Of a stretch of DNA of 22,501 bases, positions 14,939-21,306 are shown piece after piece. This DNA is from a virus. How positions within the stretch are numbered: the first letter of the stretch is position 1; every line of letters begins with the position of its first letter. Both the position numbers and the translations under genes were made by a program. Under the pieces are notes generated by a model that worked only from the letters and a program-made list of their open reading frames with translations, was not told the origin of the DNA and ran no database searches. The stretch is from the IMG/VR virus record IMGVR_UViG_3300021371_000107, positions 1 through 22,501 of that record; one strand, given 5' to 3'.

Positions 14939-15913
14939 TTAGTCAATACCATAGAAAGCAGATACTAGAGCTTCAGGTCGTAGAACCTCTGCTCCAAATA
15001 CATGCAAACCACGGCAGATGTCACCAAAGCTATCTGGATCACGGATGACCTCAGTGCTAGTGATAGTCTGTGCAGTTGCAGTAGAGCTAATGTGACCAGC
15101 AAGGATCTTGCCAGCAGCATTAGTAGTAGCTGCAATGTTGTTAGACTTATACATGTCAAAGCCACGCAGCTTGCCTGAAGAAACCAGACCGTTGCGGATA
15201 GAGCCTTGACCAGCGTTAAAGTCTACAGACATCAACTTAGAGCTTGCTTGTGAAAGCTGCTCATAGAAGCTAGGTGGTGCTAGGAACCAACGACCTTCTT
15301 CTGGCACGTTTTGCTCGTCAAGTAGACGGGCCATGTGAGCCATAACATCCAAAGGATCGTGTTCGCCAGTACCTTGACCAATGTCCAAGTTACCAGTACC
15401 GTCAAAAGTACCGCCAGCTAGGTCAGTGTCGCTATCAGAACCAAGTACATGGTTAGGAGTAGCAGCCGATACACCAGCAAACATCTCAGCAATTACAGCA
15501 GCATCAAAAGCATCACGCAGAGCGTAAGCAGCAGATGAAGATGCAACTTCTTTGAAGTTTACATGAGACATGGAAGTTTCGATGTCATCAACGATAAACT
15601 TGAAAGCGTTGGCGTTGTCAACAACCAAATTAACTTCTTGGTCAGTTAGCTTAGTAGCTGTAGTGTCGCTGCCACGAGTGTAAGCAGAAACAGAAATTAC
15701 TGGCTCTTTGATGATCTTTACAGAGTCACCGTAAGCAGTGATTTCACCAGCATAGTCAGTGTTAGTAATAGCTTCACAAACAGAGGCTTTACGGAAGAAG
15801 TTTAGAACTTTCTTCGAGTAAACCGATGGAAGGAAGTATGAGTTAGTTTGTCCAGCGATACTGCTTGCAAAGTTAGCATTAGTATCCGTTGAGGGTTCAA
15901 AATATTGAGCCAT
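14939..15913 (-). CDS. Major capsid protein, 324 residues
   Basis: The ATG at 15911-15913 has AGGAGA 9 bases upstream, among the best sites in the window, and follows the scaffold gene by 30 bases. The protein starts MAQYFEPSTDTNANFASSI and has segments typical of podovirus HK97-fold capsids: SVYSKKVLNFFRKASVCE, GDSVKIIKEP, VDDIETSMSHV, ALRDAFDAAV, GRWFLAPPSFYEQL, KLRGFDMYKSNNI and FGAEVLRPEALVSAFYG. Length is close to T7-like capsids (about 345). The gene is GC-richer than its neighbours (29 of 60 in block 15241-15300), with more C-ending codons, as expected for the most abundant protein. It follows the scaffolding gene and is followed by a hairpin. Identification is by pattern and context. 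Confidence 0.92.
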   Translation of the reverse strand: MAQYFEPSTDTNANFASSIAGQTNSYFLPSVYSKKVLNFFRKASVCEAITNTDYAGEITAYGDSVKIIKEPVISVSAYTRGSDTTATKLTDQEVNLVVDNANAFKFIVDDIETSMSHVNFKEVASSSAAYALRDAFDAAVIAEMFAGVSAATPNHVLGSDSDTDLAGGTFDGTGNLDIGQGTGEHDPLDVMAHMARLLDEQNVPEEGRWFLAPPSFYEQLSQASSKLMSVDFNAGQGSIRNGLVSSGKLRGFDMYKSNNIAATTNAAGKILAGHISSTATAQTITSTEVIRDPDSFGDICRGLHVFGAEVLRPEALVSAFYGID

Positions 15914-15943
15914 GTTATATTCTCCTAAAAAGACATTAAATTA

Positions 15944-16801
15944 TTATGGAACTACTCGCCCTTCCATAATGGCTTGATCAATTTCACTTTCATACTTGTC
16001 AAATTGAGCCATACTTAGGGCAGCAATTTCCCGTTGAGTCCAAATCTTTGGCTGCTTTGCATCTACTGTAGTTGTTTTAGTAGAAACGAAATCTGCCGCA
16101 GATGTGGTAGGCTGTGACTTTTTCTTCTTCGCAGGTTCTTTTGCACTGATACCTGTTTCCAATTTATAAAGATCAATAGCTTTAATTGCTAAAGCAACAT
16201 TATCTGGGTTTTCATAGATCCAACCTTGAATTTGTTCTGGTTGTTCTTTAGCCCATTCGTGAAAGTTATCATCGCCTCGTATCTCGTCAAAATCAGGATG
16301 CCGTTCTTGTAGGGCTGTTTCAGCTTCTCTACGTGCAATGGCAGCTTCTCTTTCTTCGATAACAGAAAGCTTTGATTTAATTGCTTCTAGTTGTTGCTCA
16401 CTTTGAAGGTGGGCTACACTTTCCACAGTTTCATATAGATCAGGATACTGCTCTCTAAACTGTTCAAGATCTTCAAGAGACTTTGGCGGTGCGTATGCGG
16501 GTTGATTCGACATAGCGGCTGCTTCAAGTTCTTGTTCTCTTTGTTTAAAGTCAGCAATCTTTTGATCATAATGCTTCTTTAAATCATCATAGCGTTTTTT
16601 ATAGTTTGTTCTTTTTGTCCCTTCTTCTTTAGTTTCTTCAGGGGCCGCTTCGCGGGTAGCCTGTTTAGATTCAGAAGGAGCTTCAAAAAACAGCCCGTCT
16701 GCGCTTCCTCTACTTGGAGAATCTGGCGTATGCCACTCCTTTCGTGAATTATACGGATTAGCTGTAGGTTCTTCAGTTACATTTTCAATTGCTTCAGACA
16801 T
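15944..16801 (-). CDS. Capsid scaffolding protein, 285 residues
   Basis: I chose the ATG at 16799-16801 because AGGAG (16812-16816) lies 10 bases before it. A GTG at 16808-16810 in the same frame would leave one base between site and codon. The product is highly charged and helical. An acidic, Pro/Ser-rich N-terminus is followed by a basic coiled-coil region (about 60-95, KKRYDDLKKHYDQKIADFKQ), a second long helix (about 125-165, EAIKSKLSVIEEREAAIARR), a globular segment with HPDFDEIR and NPDNVALAIKAIDLY, a Lys-rich linker (AKKKKSQ), and a final helix with WTQREIAALSMAQFDKYESE and MEGRVVP. This layout and its position just upstream of the capsid gene are characteristic of podovirus scaffolds, which guide capsid assembly and then leave. 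Confidence 0.9.
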   Translation of the reverse strand: MSEAIENVTEEPTANPYNSRKEWHTPDSPSRGSADGLFFEAPSESKQATREAAPEETKEEGTKRTNYKKRYDDLKKHYDQKIADFKQREQELEAAAMSNQPAYAPPKSLEDLEQFREQYPDLYETVESVAHLQSEQQLEAIKSKLSVIEEREAAIARREAETALQERHPDFDEIRGDDNFHEWAKEQPEQIQGWIYENPDNVALAIKAIDLYKLETGISAKEPAKKKKSQPTTSAADFVSTKTTTVDAKQPKIWTQREIAALSMAQFDKYESEIDQAIMEGRVVP

Positions 16802-16811
16802 AATAGTCACA

Positions 16812-16816
16812 CTCCT
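16812..16816 (-). promoter_or_regulatory. Ribosome binding site deciding the scaffold start
   Basis: The minus strand reads AGGAG, then TGTGACTATT, then ATG. The spacing favours the ATG at 16801 over the in-frame GTG at 16810, which is only one base from the site. Confidence 0.7.
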
Positions 16817-16820
16817 GTTG

Positions 16821-16845
16821 GGGCTTGCTAGTCTTTCAAGGTGGC
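16821..16845 (-). repeat. Intergenic repeat, copy 2
   Basis: On the minus strand this reads GCCACCTTGAA, then a variable part, then CAAGCCC. It shares the 11-base core GCCACCTTGAA with copy 1, and the core is 47 bases downstream of the one in copy 1. CTTG and CAAG can pair across a 9-base loop. Confidence 0.6.
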
Positions 16846-16869
16846 TGTAATGTTCGCGTTTACATCACA

Positions 16870-16892
16870 GGGTCTTGATACTTCAAGGTGGC
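16870..16892 (-). repeat. Intergenic repeat, copy 1, with perfect hairpin
   Basis: On the minus strand this reads GCCACCTTGAAG, then TATCAAGACCC. Inside it CTTGA and TCAAG form a perfect 5-base inverted repeat around AGTA. It shares the core and the CAAG.CCC end with copy 2. Confidence 0.6.
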
Positions 16893-16935
16893 CTCTAGGT
16901 TTATAAAGTGATAAGGGGTCTAAAATAGAGTAGCC

Positions 16936-18666
16936 TTATCGTGGGGTTACACTTGGCATGCGGTTAGCAGAAATCATTTGTCGCTTAATTTCTTCTTCCG
17001 TAAGTTCATCCTCAGTCATCCTATCGGTCATTTTACCATTTCCCATAGGATTATAAGCAATACCGCCAAATGCTTTTTTCATTAAACCACCGTCATAAGC
17101 ACGTTCAGCATCATCCATCATAACTTGAAGCTTATCTGCGCCTAACTGATCAGTGGCTTTTTTGGTGAAAACAAATTCACCATCCGATAGCCTTGCGGGT
17201 ATCGAATCTGATACTCCAGTTCCGGGGCCATTGACTTCCCCCTCACCAGAAAATTCTCCTGCAACATCCATAACTTGATCAAAGATGATGCTTAAACGCT
17301 CGTCTTGTTCTAGAACGTCCATTAAGTATTCTTGATCGTCTTCTTCTAACGATTCGTTTAGTATAAATTGTAAGTAGTTATCTTCCATTTCAGCGTCAGG
17401 AAGCTGTGACTTTTCAGCCGCTTCTTTTTCTTCTTCTGGAATATTGTCATAAGTATCTTGTAGTTCTGGCGGCAGCATCATTGAACCACCTTCAGCCATC
17501 ATTGTTAAAGGCATAGTCGCAGGAGTTAAAGCAGCTTCCATTTCATTGATACTAGGTATTTCTGCTTTTTGTATTGTTTTTATTTTTTCTTTAAGAAATT
17601 TAACGAGTCCACCAAAAGCTTTAGCTTCTCTTCCTTTAGCTACATCTGTAGTATAACTTTTACCTTCAAACATAAAAGTATTTTCTCCTGCATTGTGAGC
17701 TTCGCTAAATGCACTTTCAAACTTTTCACGTTTGCTTTCAGTTAAACTTTCATATACATCTTTAACTGCTTCTGGGCCTTCTAGTAATAATGTTGTTACA
17801 CCTGCTGTACCCGCAGTATTTTTAGCCATATCACTACGATACGTTTTTTGCTTACGCACTAAAGGCGTAGTAGTTTCTTGTGATTCTGTAGCATCTTTTT
17901 TAAGGCTTGTTAAAATAGAATCTATGTCAGTTTTACCGCCACCACCAGTTGCATAGTTTTCAAGAGAACGTAAAGTTTTTTCTTCGTTTTTATTTTCTGT
18001 AGTTAATTTTTTAATTAAATTAGGATACATTTTTTTTGTTTCAACTACAGCAGTATCTACTTGTTTGCGTGTTGGTTTCTTTCCCTTCTTAACATTTTTG
18101 CGCATCATATCAGCAACCATTTGTGCAATACGCCCACCGCGAGAATATCCTTCACGCTCTGGTGGTACTAACATAGAGCCTCCTTCGTGTTTCGCTACTC
18201 TAGGGCCAATAGCTTCTAAACGATCTAGTGCTGATTGATAAAGATCTGCATCTGCTTCACTTACATTTTCTCTGAACTCTTTAAGACCTTTAGCGTCTAA
18301 TGTATTTAAATATTGAGAAACTTCTGAAGCACCTGTAAATAACTCTAAACTGTTTGCTGCTTCTTTAGGTGTCATAGAAGTCATCATTCCTTCTTGACTT
18401 TCTACTATTTCTGCACCGTAATCATCACCCATCATTTTTGCACGTTCTTTTTCAGGAAGGGCTTCTACAAGATCAAAGTATTCATCATCATCAAGCTCGT
18501 CTAAATAAGAAGGATTTTTAATCATTTCTTCATCTAAAGCATCACGGACTCGTTCAGCATCTACTTTCTGCTGTTTAACTTTGCTGGCTTTAACGCCAGC
18601 CTCTGCAACTTCTTTATCCAGAAGTTTGCCTAATAGACTTACAACAACAGGCTTAGGTACTTTCAT
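16936..18666 (-). CDS. Acidic virion-associated protein with GPGTGxSDSIPARLSDGEF motif, 576 residues
   Basis: The ATG at 18664-18666 follows the 76-residue gene by 5 bases, with GAGGA about 10 bases upstream. The N-terminal 110 residues are charged helix (DDDEYFDLVEALPEKE). EGGSMLVPPE at 161-170 recurs as EGGSMMLPPE at 392-401. Between them lies a mainly basic, helical stretch of about 220 residues (KKGKKPTRKQ at 193-202). After the second copy comes very acidic helix (405-460), then GPGTGVSDSIPARLSDGEFV at 480-499 and a closing helix (LGADKLQVMMDDAERAY). From memory, the last motif occurs in structural proteins of many phages, often just after the portal. Position between portal and scaffold suggests a head-associated protein. 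No enzymatic residues can be named. Confidence 0.84.
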   Translation of the reverse strand: MKVPKPVVVSLLGKLLDKEVAEAGVKASKVKQQKVDAERVRDALDEEMIKNPSYLDELDDDEYFDLVEALPEKERAKMMGDDYGAEIVESQEGMMTSMTPKEAANSLELFTGASEVSQYLNTLDAKGLKEFRENVSEADADLYQSALDRLEAIGPRVAKHEGGSMLVPPEREGYSRGGRIAQMVADMMRKNVKKGKKPTRKQVDTAVVETKKMYPNLIKKLTTENKNEEKTLRSLENYATGGGGKTDIDSILTSLKKDATESQETTTPLVRKQKTYRSDMAKNTAGTAGVTTLLLEGPEAVKDVYESLTESKREKFESAFSEAHNAGENTFMFEGKSYTTDVAKGREAKAFGGLVKFLKEKIKTIQKAEIPSINEMEAALTPATMPLTMMAEGGSMMLPPELQDTYDNIPEEEKEAAEKSQLPDAEMEDNYLQFILNESLEEDDQEYLMDVLEQDERLSIIFDQVMDVAGEFSGEGEVNGPGTGVSDSIPARLSDGEFVFTKKATDQLGADKLQVMMDDAERAYDGGLMKKAFGGIAYNPMGNGKMTDRMTEDELTEEEIKRQMISANRMPSVTPR

Positions 18667-18671
18667 TTCAG

Positions 18672-18902
18672 TTAATCCTCAATTCTTTGTTTGGCTTCTT
18701 TTACTTGATCTTTTAGTTGTTCTAAATTAACCAGAGAACTCACTTTCCCCTGCTTGCGGAACATTTCCTGTTCCGATGTTGCCACCGCCAGTGCCTGTAA
18801 CTCCAACATCTTGAGGTTGTTCAGGTGCTGCTTGAACGCCTCCCATAGCTCCTGATTGTTCACTAGGGGCGACAGCCTCGCTGCCAGTTGCTTGTCCAGC
18901 AT
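18672..18902 (-). CDS. Small helical protein overlapping the portal gene, 76 residues
   Basis: The ATG at 18900-18902 lies inside the portal gene in another frame. It has a near-perfect AGGAG (18909-18913) with 6 bases between. The first 176 bases overlap the portal gene, and the frame continues 55 bases beyond the portal stop, ending 5 bases before the next start. The product opens MLDKQLAARLSPLVNNQELW and is amphipathic helix throughout, with a charged end (LKDQVKEAKQRIED). From memory, small proteins starting ML..KLAARL..L..N.E occur just after the portal in other podoviruses. The overlapped part of the portal is only its Gly/Gln/Pro-rich tail. I consider it real. The role is unknown. Confidence 0.78.
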   Translation of the reverse strand: MLDKQLAARLSPLVNNQELWEAFKQHLNNLKMLELQALAVATSEQEMFRKQGKVSSLVNLEQLKDQVKEAKQRIED

Positions 18903-20919
18903 TTTGTACTCCTATAATTTGTGCCATAATAGCAGCTTCTTCAGGGTCATTTAGTATTTCATCTGGATCTAAATCAAGGCTGTATGCAAGCTCACTAATA
19001 ATCTTAGAGATCTTAACAAACGGAGCAATAGCTGGGTTTTGTGCAGTTTGTAAGAACATTGTCAGTCGTTGACTTCGTACTTCTTTCTGCATCAAGCTAT
19101 TTGTTCCCATAGCTTTAATTTCTAAATCACCTTCGATTTCTAAATCACCGTCAAAGAACTGCATGTTCCATTGGTAATATGCTTGTCCTAAAGGCTTTAA
19201 CAAAAAGTCATCTAGGTTTTTTACAACAGTTTTAATATTAAGTGATGCAGCACCTAGTAGCATAGACATACCTGAAGCGGTACGTGTCATAGACTGAACG
19301 CCTGTTTGACCATGAGAGTAACTAGGTATTCCTGTCTGTTCATCAGCAAGCTGCCTAAACTTATCAAACATCATCATATTTTCTTGAGAAGTGTTTGGAA
19401 ACTTAACTCCATGAATAGCTTGCCCCGGCATTCCTGCTTGTCTACGGAAGACTTTTCCGGGGTATATTTCCATTGACTGCCCACCAACTAAAGCAGACTC
19501 GTCTACATCAAAAACTAAAGAACCGCTTAATGCTAAGTTGTCAATTGCCATTCGAGCATGGCCGTTCATTATCTGTTGCGAGTCATCCATATTTTCGGCA
19601 ACACCAATACCGAAAAAGCTATAAGGATTACGCTCGTAACTAAAGGCATTATAGGGCAGTCTATTTGGAGTAAAAGGATTAACCACTGAACGGAGAAGCT
19701 TACCATTACAGATCCAAGCATTAATTTGTACTTCATCTAAATCGTCTACATCCTCTGGAATCTCCATACCCGCTTCACGCGCATATTCAGCATCCATAAT
19801 TCCCCAATATTCTAAGACTTCAAACTGTCCTGAGCCATACTCATCTGTACGAGCATCATCTTTTAACTCATGCTCATAATCACGTTCTTCATAGTTTGGC
19901 CCTAATACAAGACACTCTCTAATACATTCCTTACTAAAATAAGGAAGTCTTGCTAAAGCTCTAAGCTGACTTCTATTAAGCTTGTGACGGTGGAAAGCAT
20001 ACTCACACTCGTCAATTGTGGTTGCGCTAGGGTCTGGGAAAAAGTCCCAAATACTAACAAATTCAATACGTGGTACACGCACACTAATAGGGTCATAGTT
20101 ACGATCACCCGTTGCTTCATCCTTTTTCCACCTTCCAATAGTTTTGTTGTGGTTGAACGGGCCTTTGATTATTCCTGTGCCAAAAAGAGAAGCTTCAAAA
20201 ATCGCGTTTCGTAATTCAGAAGATCCATTTGACTCTTCAATTTGGTCGTGTATTAGTTTTTGCATTTTACGTGCAGCTTCTTTAGCAGGAGAAACTTCTA
20301 GCACGTTAGGATCAGGTGACGGGCCATCTTCTAATTTAATCTTCCCGTCTTCTTCTGCTTCTTTTAGTAGCTGTTCAAAACGAGACTCGCCTTGTGAAAA
20401 AGTCGCCCCCGCCTTTAGAACTTTGCCGTCCCCTTCATATCCTACGTCAAAGGGGTTTACTTCTTCTTCTTTTGGTTTTTCTTCTTCTTCTGTGTCTTGA
20501 TAGGAGCTAGTTTCTAAATTAGGGGTCATATCAACGTGGCGATATGTCGAAACTCCTTCTGGAATTAGTGTTTCTTTAACACCAATAGGAAACTGACCAG
20601 TACCAAAAATAACATCAACTAACTGTCCGAATGCTGCTAATACTTTTGTTTTCGTGACTTTAATAAAGACTTTAGATTTTTCAGACTCTCTAAAGCTAAC
20701 GCCTTTACCATATAAACCTCTGAAATTATGATAAGCACTTAACCATCGTTGTTCATCATGTTCTCTAGCAAGTTCAGCTTGTTCAAATCTTTCTTCAATT
20801 AAACCTACAAGCTGAGACTTAATGCTTTCATCTAGGTTCATTTCTAAACCATGTTCACCTTCTACTTCACTGAAATAGATTTCGTTGGCGTTTGAATATA
20901 GTGTATTCTCTTCTGACAT
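18727..20919 (-). CDS. Portal protein (head-tail connector), 730 residues
   Basis: The ATG at 20917-20919 has AAAGG about 11 bases upstream and follows the 124-residue gene by 11 bases. The portal is the dodecameric ring through which DNA enters and leaves the head. Segments seen in order: a charged N-terminal helix (28-60); FIKVTKTKVLAAFGQLVDVIFG (85-106); an acidic insertion rich in Glu (138-200); LRNAIFEASLFGTGI (236-250); WDFFPDP (291-297); EVLEYWGIMDAEY; FGIGVAENMDDSQQIMNGH (436-454); TGIPSYSHGQTG (529-540); a long helical part with TASGMSMLLGAASL (547-560); and WNMQFFDGD. Length matches P22- or HMO-2011-type portals, larger than T7 gp8 (536). The last 58 residues, Gly/Pro/Gln-rich and probably disordered, are encoded by DNA shared with the next gene. 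Confidence 0.92.
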   Translation of the reverse strand: MSEENTLYSNANEIYFSEVEGEHGLEMNLDESIKSQLVGLIEERFEQAELAREHDEQRWLSAYHNFRGLYGKGVSFRESEKSKVFIKVTKTKVLAAFGQLVDVIFGTGQFPIGVKETLIPEGVSTYRHVDMTPNLETSSYQDTEEEEKPKEEEVNPFDVGYEGDGKVLKAGATFSQGESRFEQLLKEAEEDGKIKLEDGPSPDPNVLEVSPAKEAARKMQKLIHDQIEESNGSSELRNAIFEASLFGTGIIKGPFNHNKTIGRWKKDEATGDRNYDPISVRVPRIEFVSIWDFFPDPSATTIDECEYAFHRHKLNRSQLRALARLPYFSKECIRECLVLGPNYEERDYEHELKDDARTDEYGSGQFEVLEYWGIMDAEYAREAGMEIPEDVDDLDEVQINAWICNGKLLRSVVNPFTPNRLPYNAFSYERNPYSFFGIGVAENMDDSQQIMNGHARMAIDNLALSGSLVFDVDESALVGGQSMEIYPGKVFRRQAGMPGQAIHGVKFPNTSQENMMMFDKFRQLADEQTGIPSYSHGQTGVQSMTRTASGMSMLLGAASLNIKTVVKNLDDFLLKPLGQAYYQWNMQFFDGDLEIEGDLEIKAMGTNSLMQKEVRSQRLTMFLQTAQNPAIAPFVKISKIISELAYSLDLDPDEILNDPEEAAIMAQIIGVQNAGQATGSEAVAPSEQSGAMGGVQAAPEQPQDVGVTGTGGGNIGTGNVPQAGESEFSG
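18909..18913 (-). promoter_or_regulatory. Ribosome binding site within the portal gene
   Basis: The minus strand reads ATAGGAGTACAAA and then ATG. The AGGAG core and 6-base spacing are ideal. This is the main evidence that the 76-residue gene nested in the portal tail is translated. Confidence 0.75.
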
Positions 20920-20930
20920 TTAAGTTACCT

Positions 20931-21305
20931 TTAAAGTGGCTTAGAAATAGACATACTACCAGACAATGCTCCACGAGCATCTCTGTTTACTTCAGCCCTA
21001 AAATTTAAGCCGCTTTTAGTTTGTTTGTTGTAAGAAGCTCCCAAATTATAGCGTGACTTAGTTACACCTACAGAAGATCGTTTAGGTAACTGTTTTTCAA
21101 CGCTATAACTATTTCCTTTATTTCCAAAAGAATCTTGAAATTTGCTTGCTGTAACTCGTGTGCCGTTTATATTTTTAGAAGCTGTTAAACTTCTTGCATT
21201 ATAACCTTGATCACCTGAAGCTCTTGCTTCTAAACTTCCAACACCTTTGAAAGTTTTTTGAGCTACTAAACCCCCATTATTATACTTATATTTATTTTTC
21301 TTCAT
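20931..21305 (-). CDS. Gly/Ser/Asn-rich unknown protein, 124 residues
   Basis: I chose the ATG at 21303-21305, one base after the terminase stop (TAAcATG), with GGAT just upstream. A TTG four codons earlier (21317), inside the terminase gene, is a less likely start. The product is basic, starting MKKNKYKYNNGG, with short alternating polar and hydrophobic stretches (GVGSLEARASG, GTRVTASKF, SYSVEKQLPK, NLGASYNKQTKSG, GSMSISKPL). This looks like a run of short beta hairpins. It has no hydrophobic span and no Cys or Trp. I do not recognise the family. Its place between terminase and portal suggests a structural or packaging-related role. Start and function remain open. Confidence 0.72.
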   Translation of the reverse strand: MKKNKYKYNNGGLVAQKTFKGVGSLEARASGDQGYNARSLTASKNINGTRVTASKFQDSFGNKGNSYSVEKQLPKRSSVGVTKSRYNLGASYNKQTKSGLNFRAEVNRDARGALSGSMSISKPL

Positions 21306-21306
21306 G

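Larger units (their letters stand above)
16802..16935 (-). promoter_or_regulatory. Intergenic region before scaffold and capsid genes, with repeats
   Basis: This is the largest gap with no reading frame that I can support, and it stands directly before the two head genes needed in greatest amount. It holds two imperfect copies of a 23-25 base element, an inverted repeat and a TTTATAAA stretch. A phage promoter or operator is the natural guess. I could not fit a convincing -35/-10 pair with normal spacing, so the call is based on position and structure. Confidence 0.45.

Noticed and set aside
14965-15165. A 66-codon minus-strand frame inside the capsid gene
   Set aside because: It lies wholly within the capsid gene in another frame, is Leu/Ser-rich, and has neither the ribosome site nor the gene-end position that support the 76-residue nested gene.
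16802-16810. GTG start for the scaffold gene
   Set aside because: AGGAG would be only one base away from it; the ATG at 16801 has workable spacing.
16802-16935. A T7-type phage promoter or a standard bacterial promoter
   Set aside because: I found no T7-like consensus and no -35/-10 pair with normal spacing, only a TTTATAAA stretch. I kept the region as regulatory by position and repeats.
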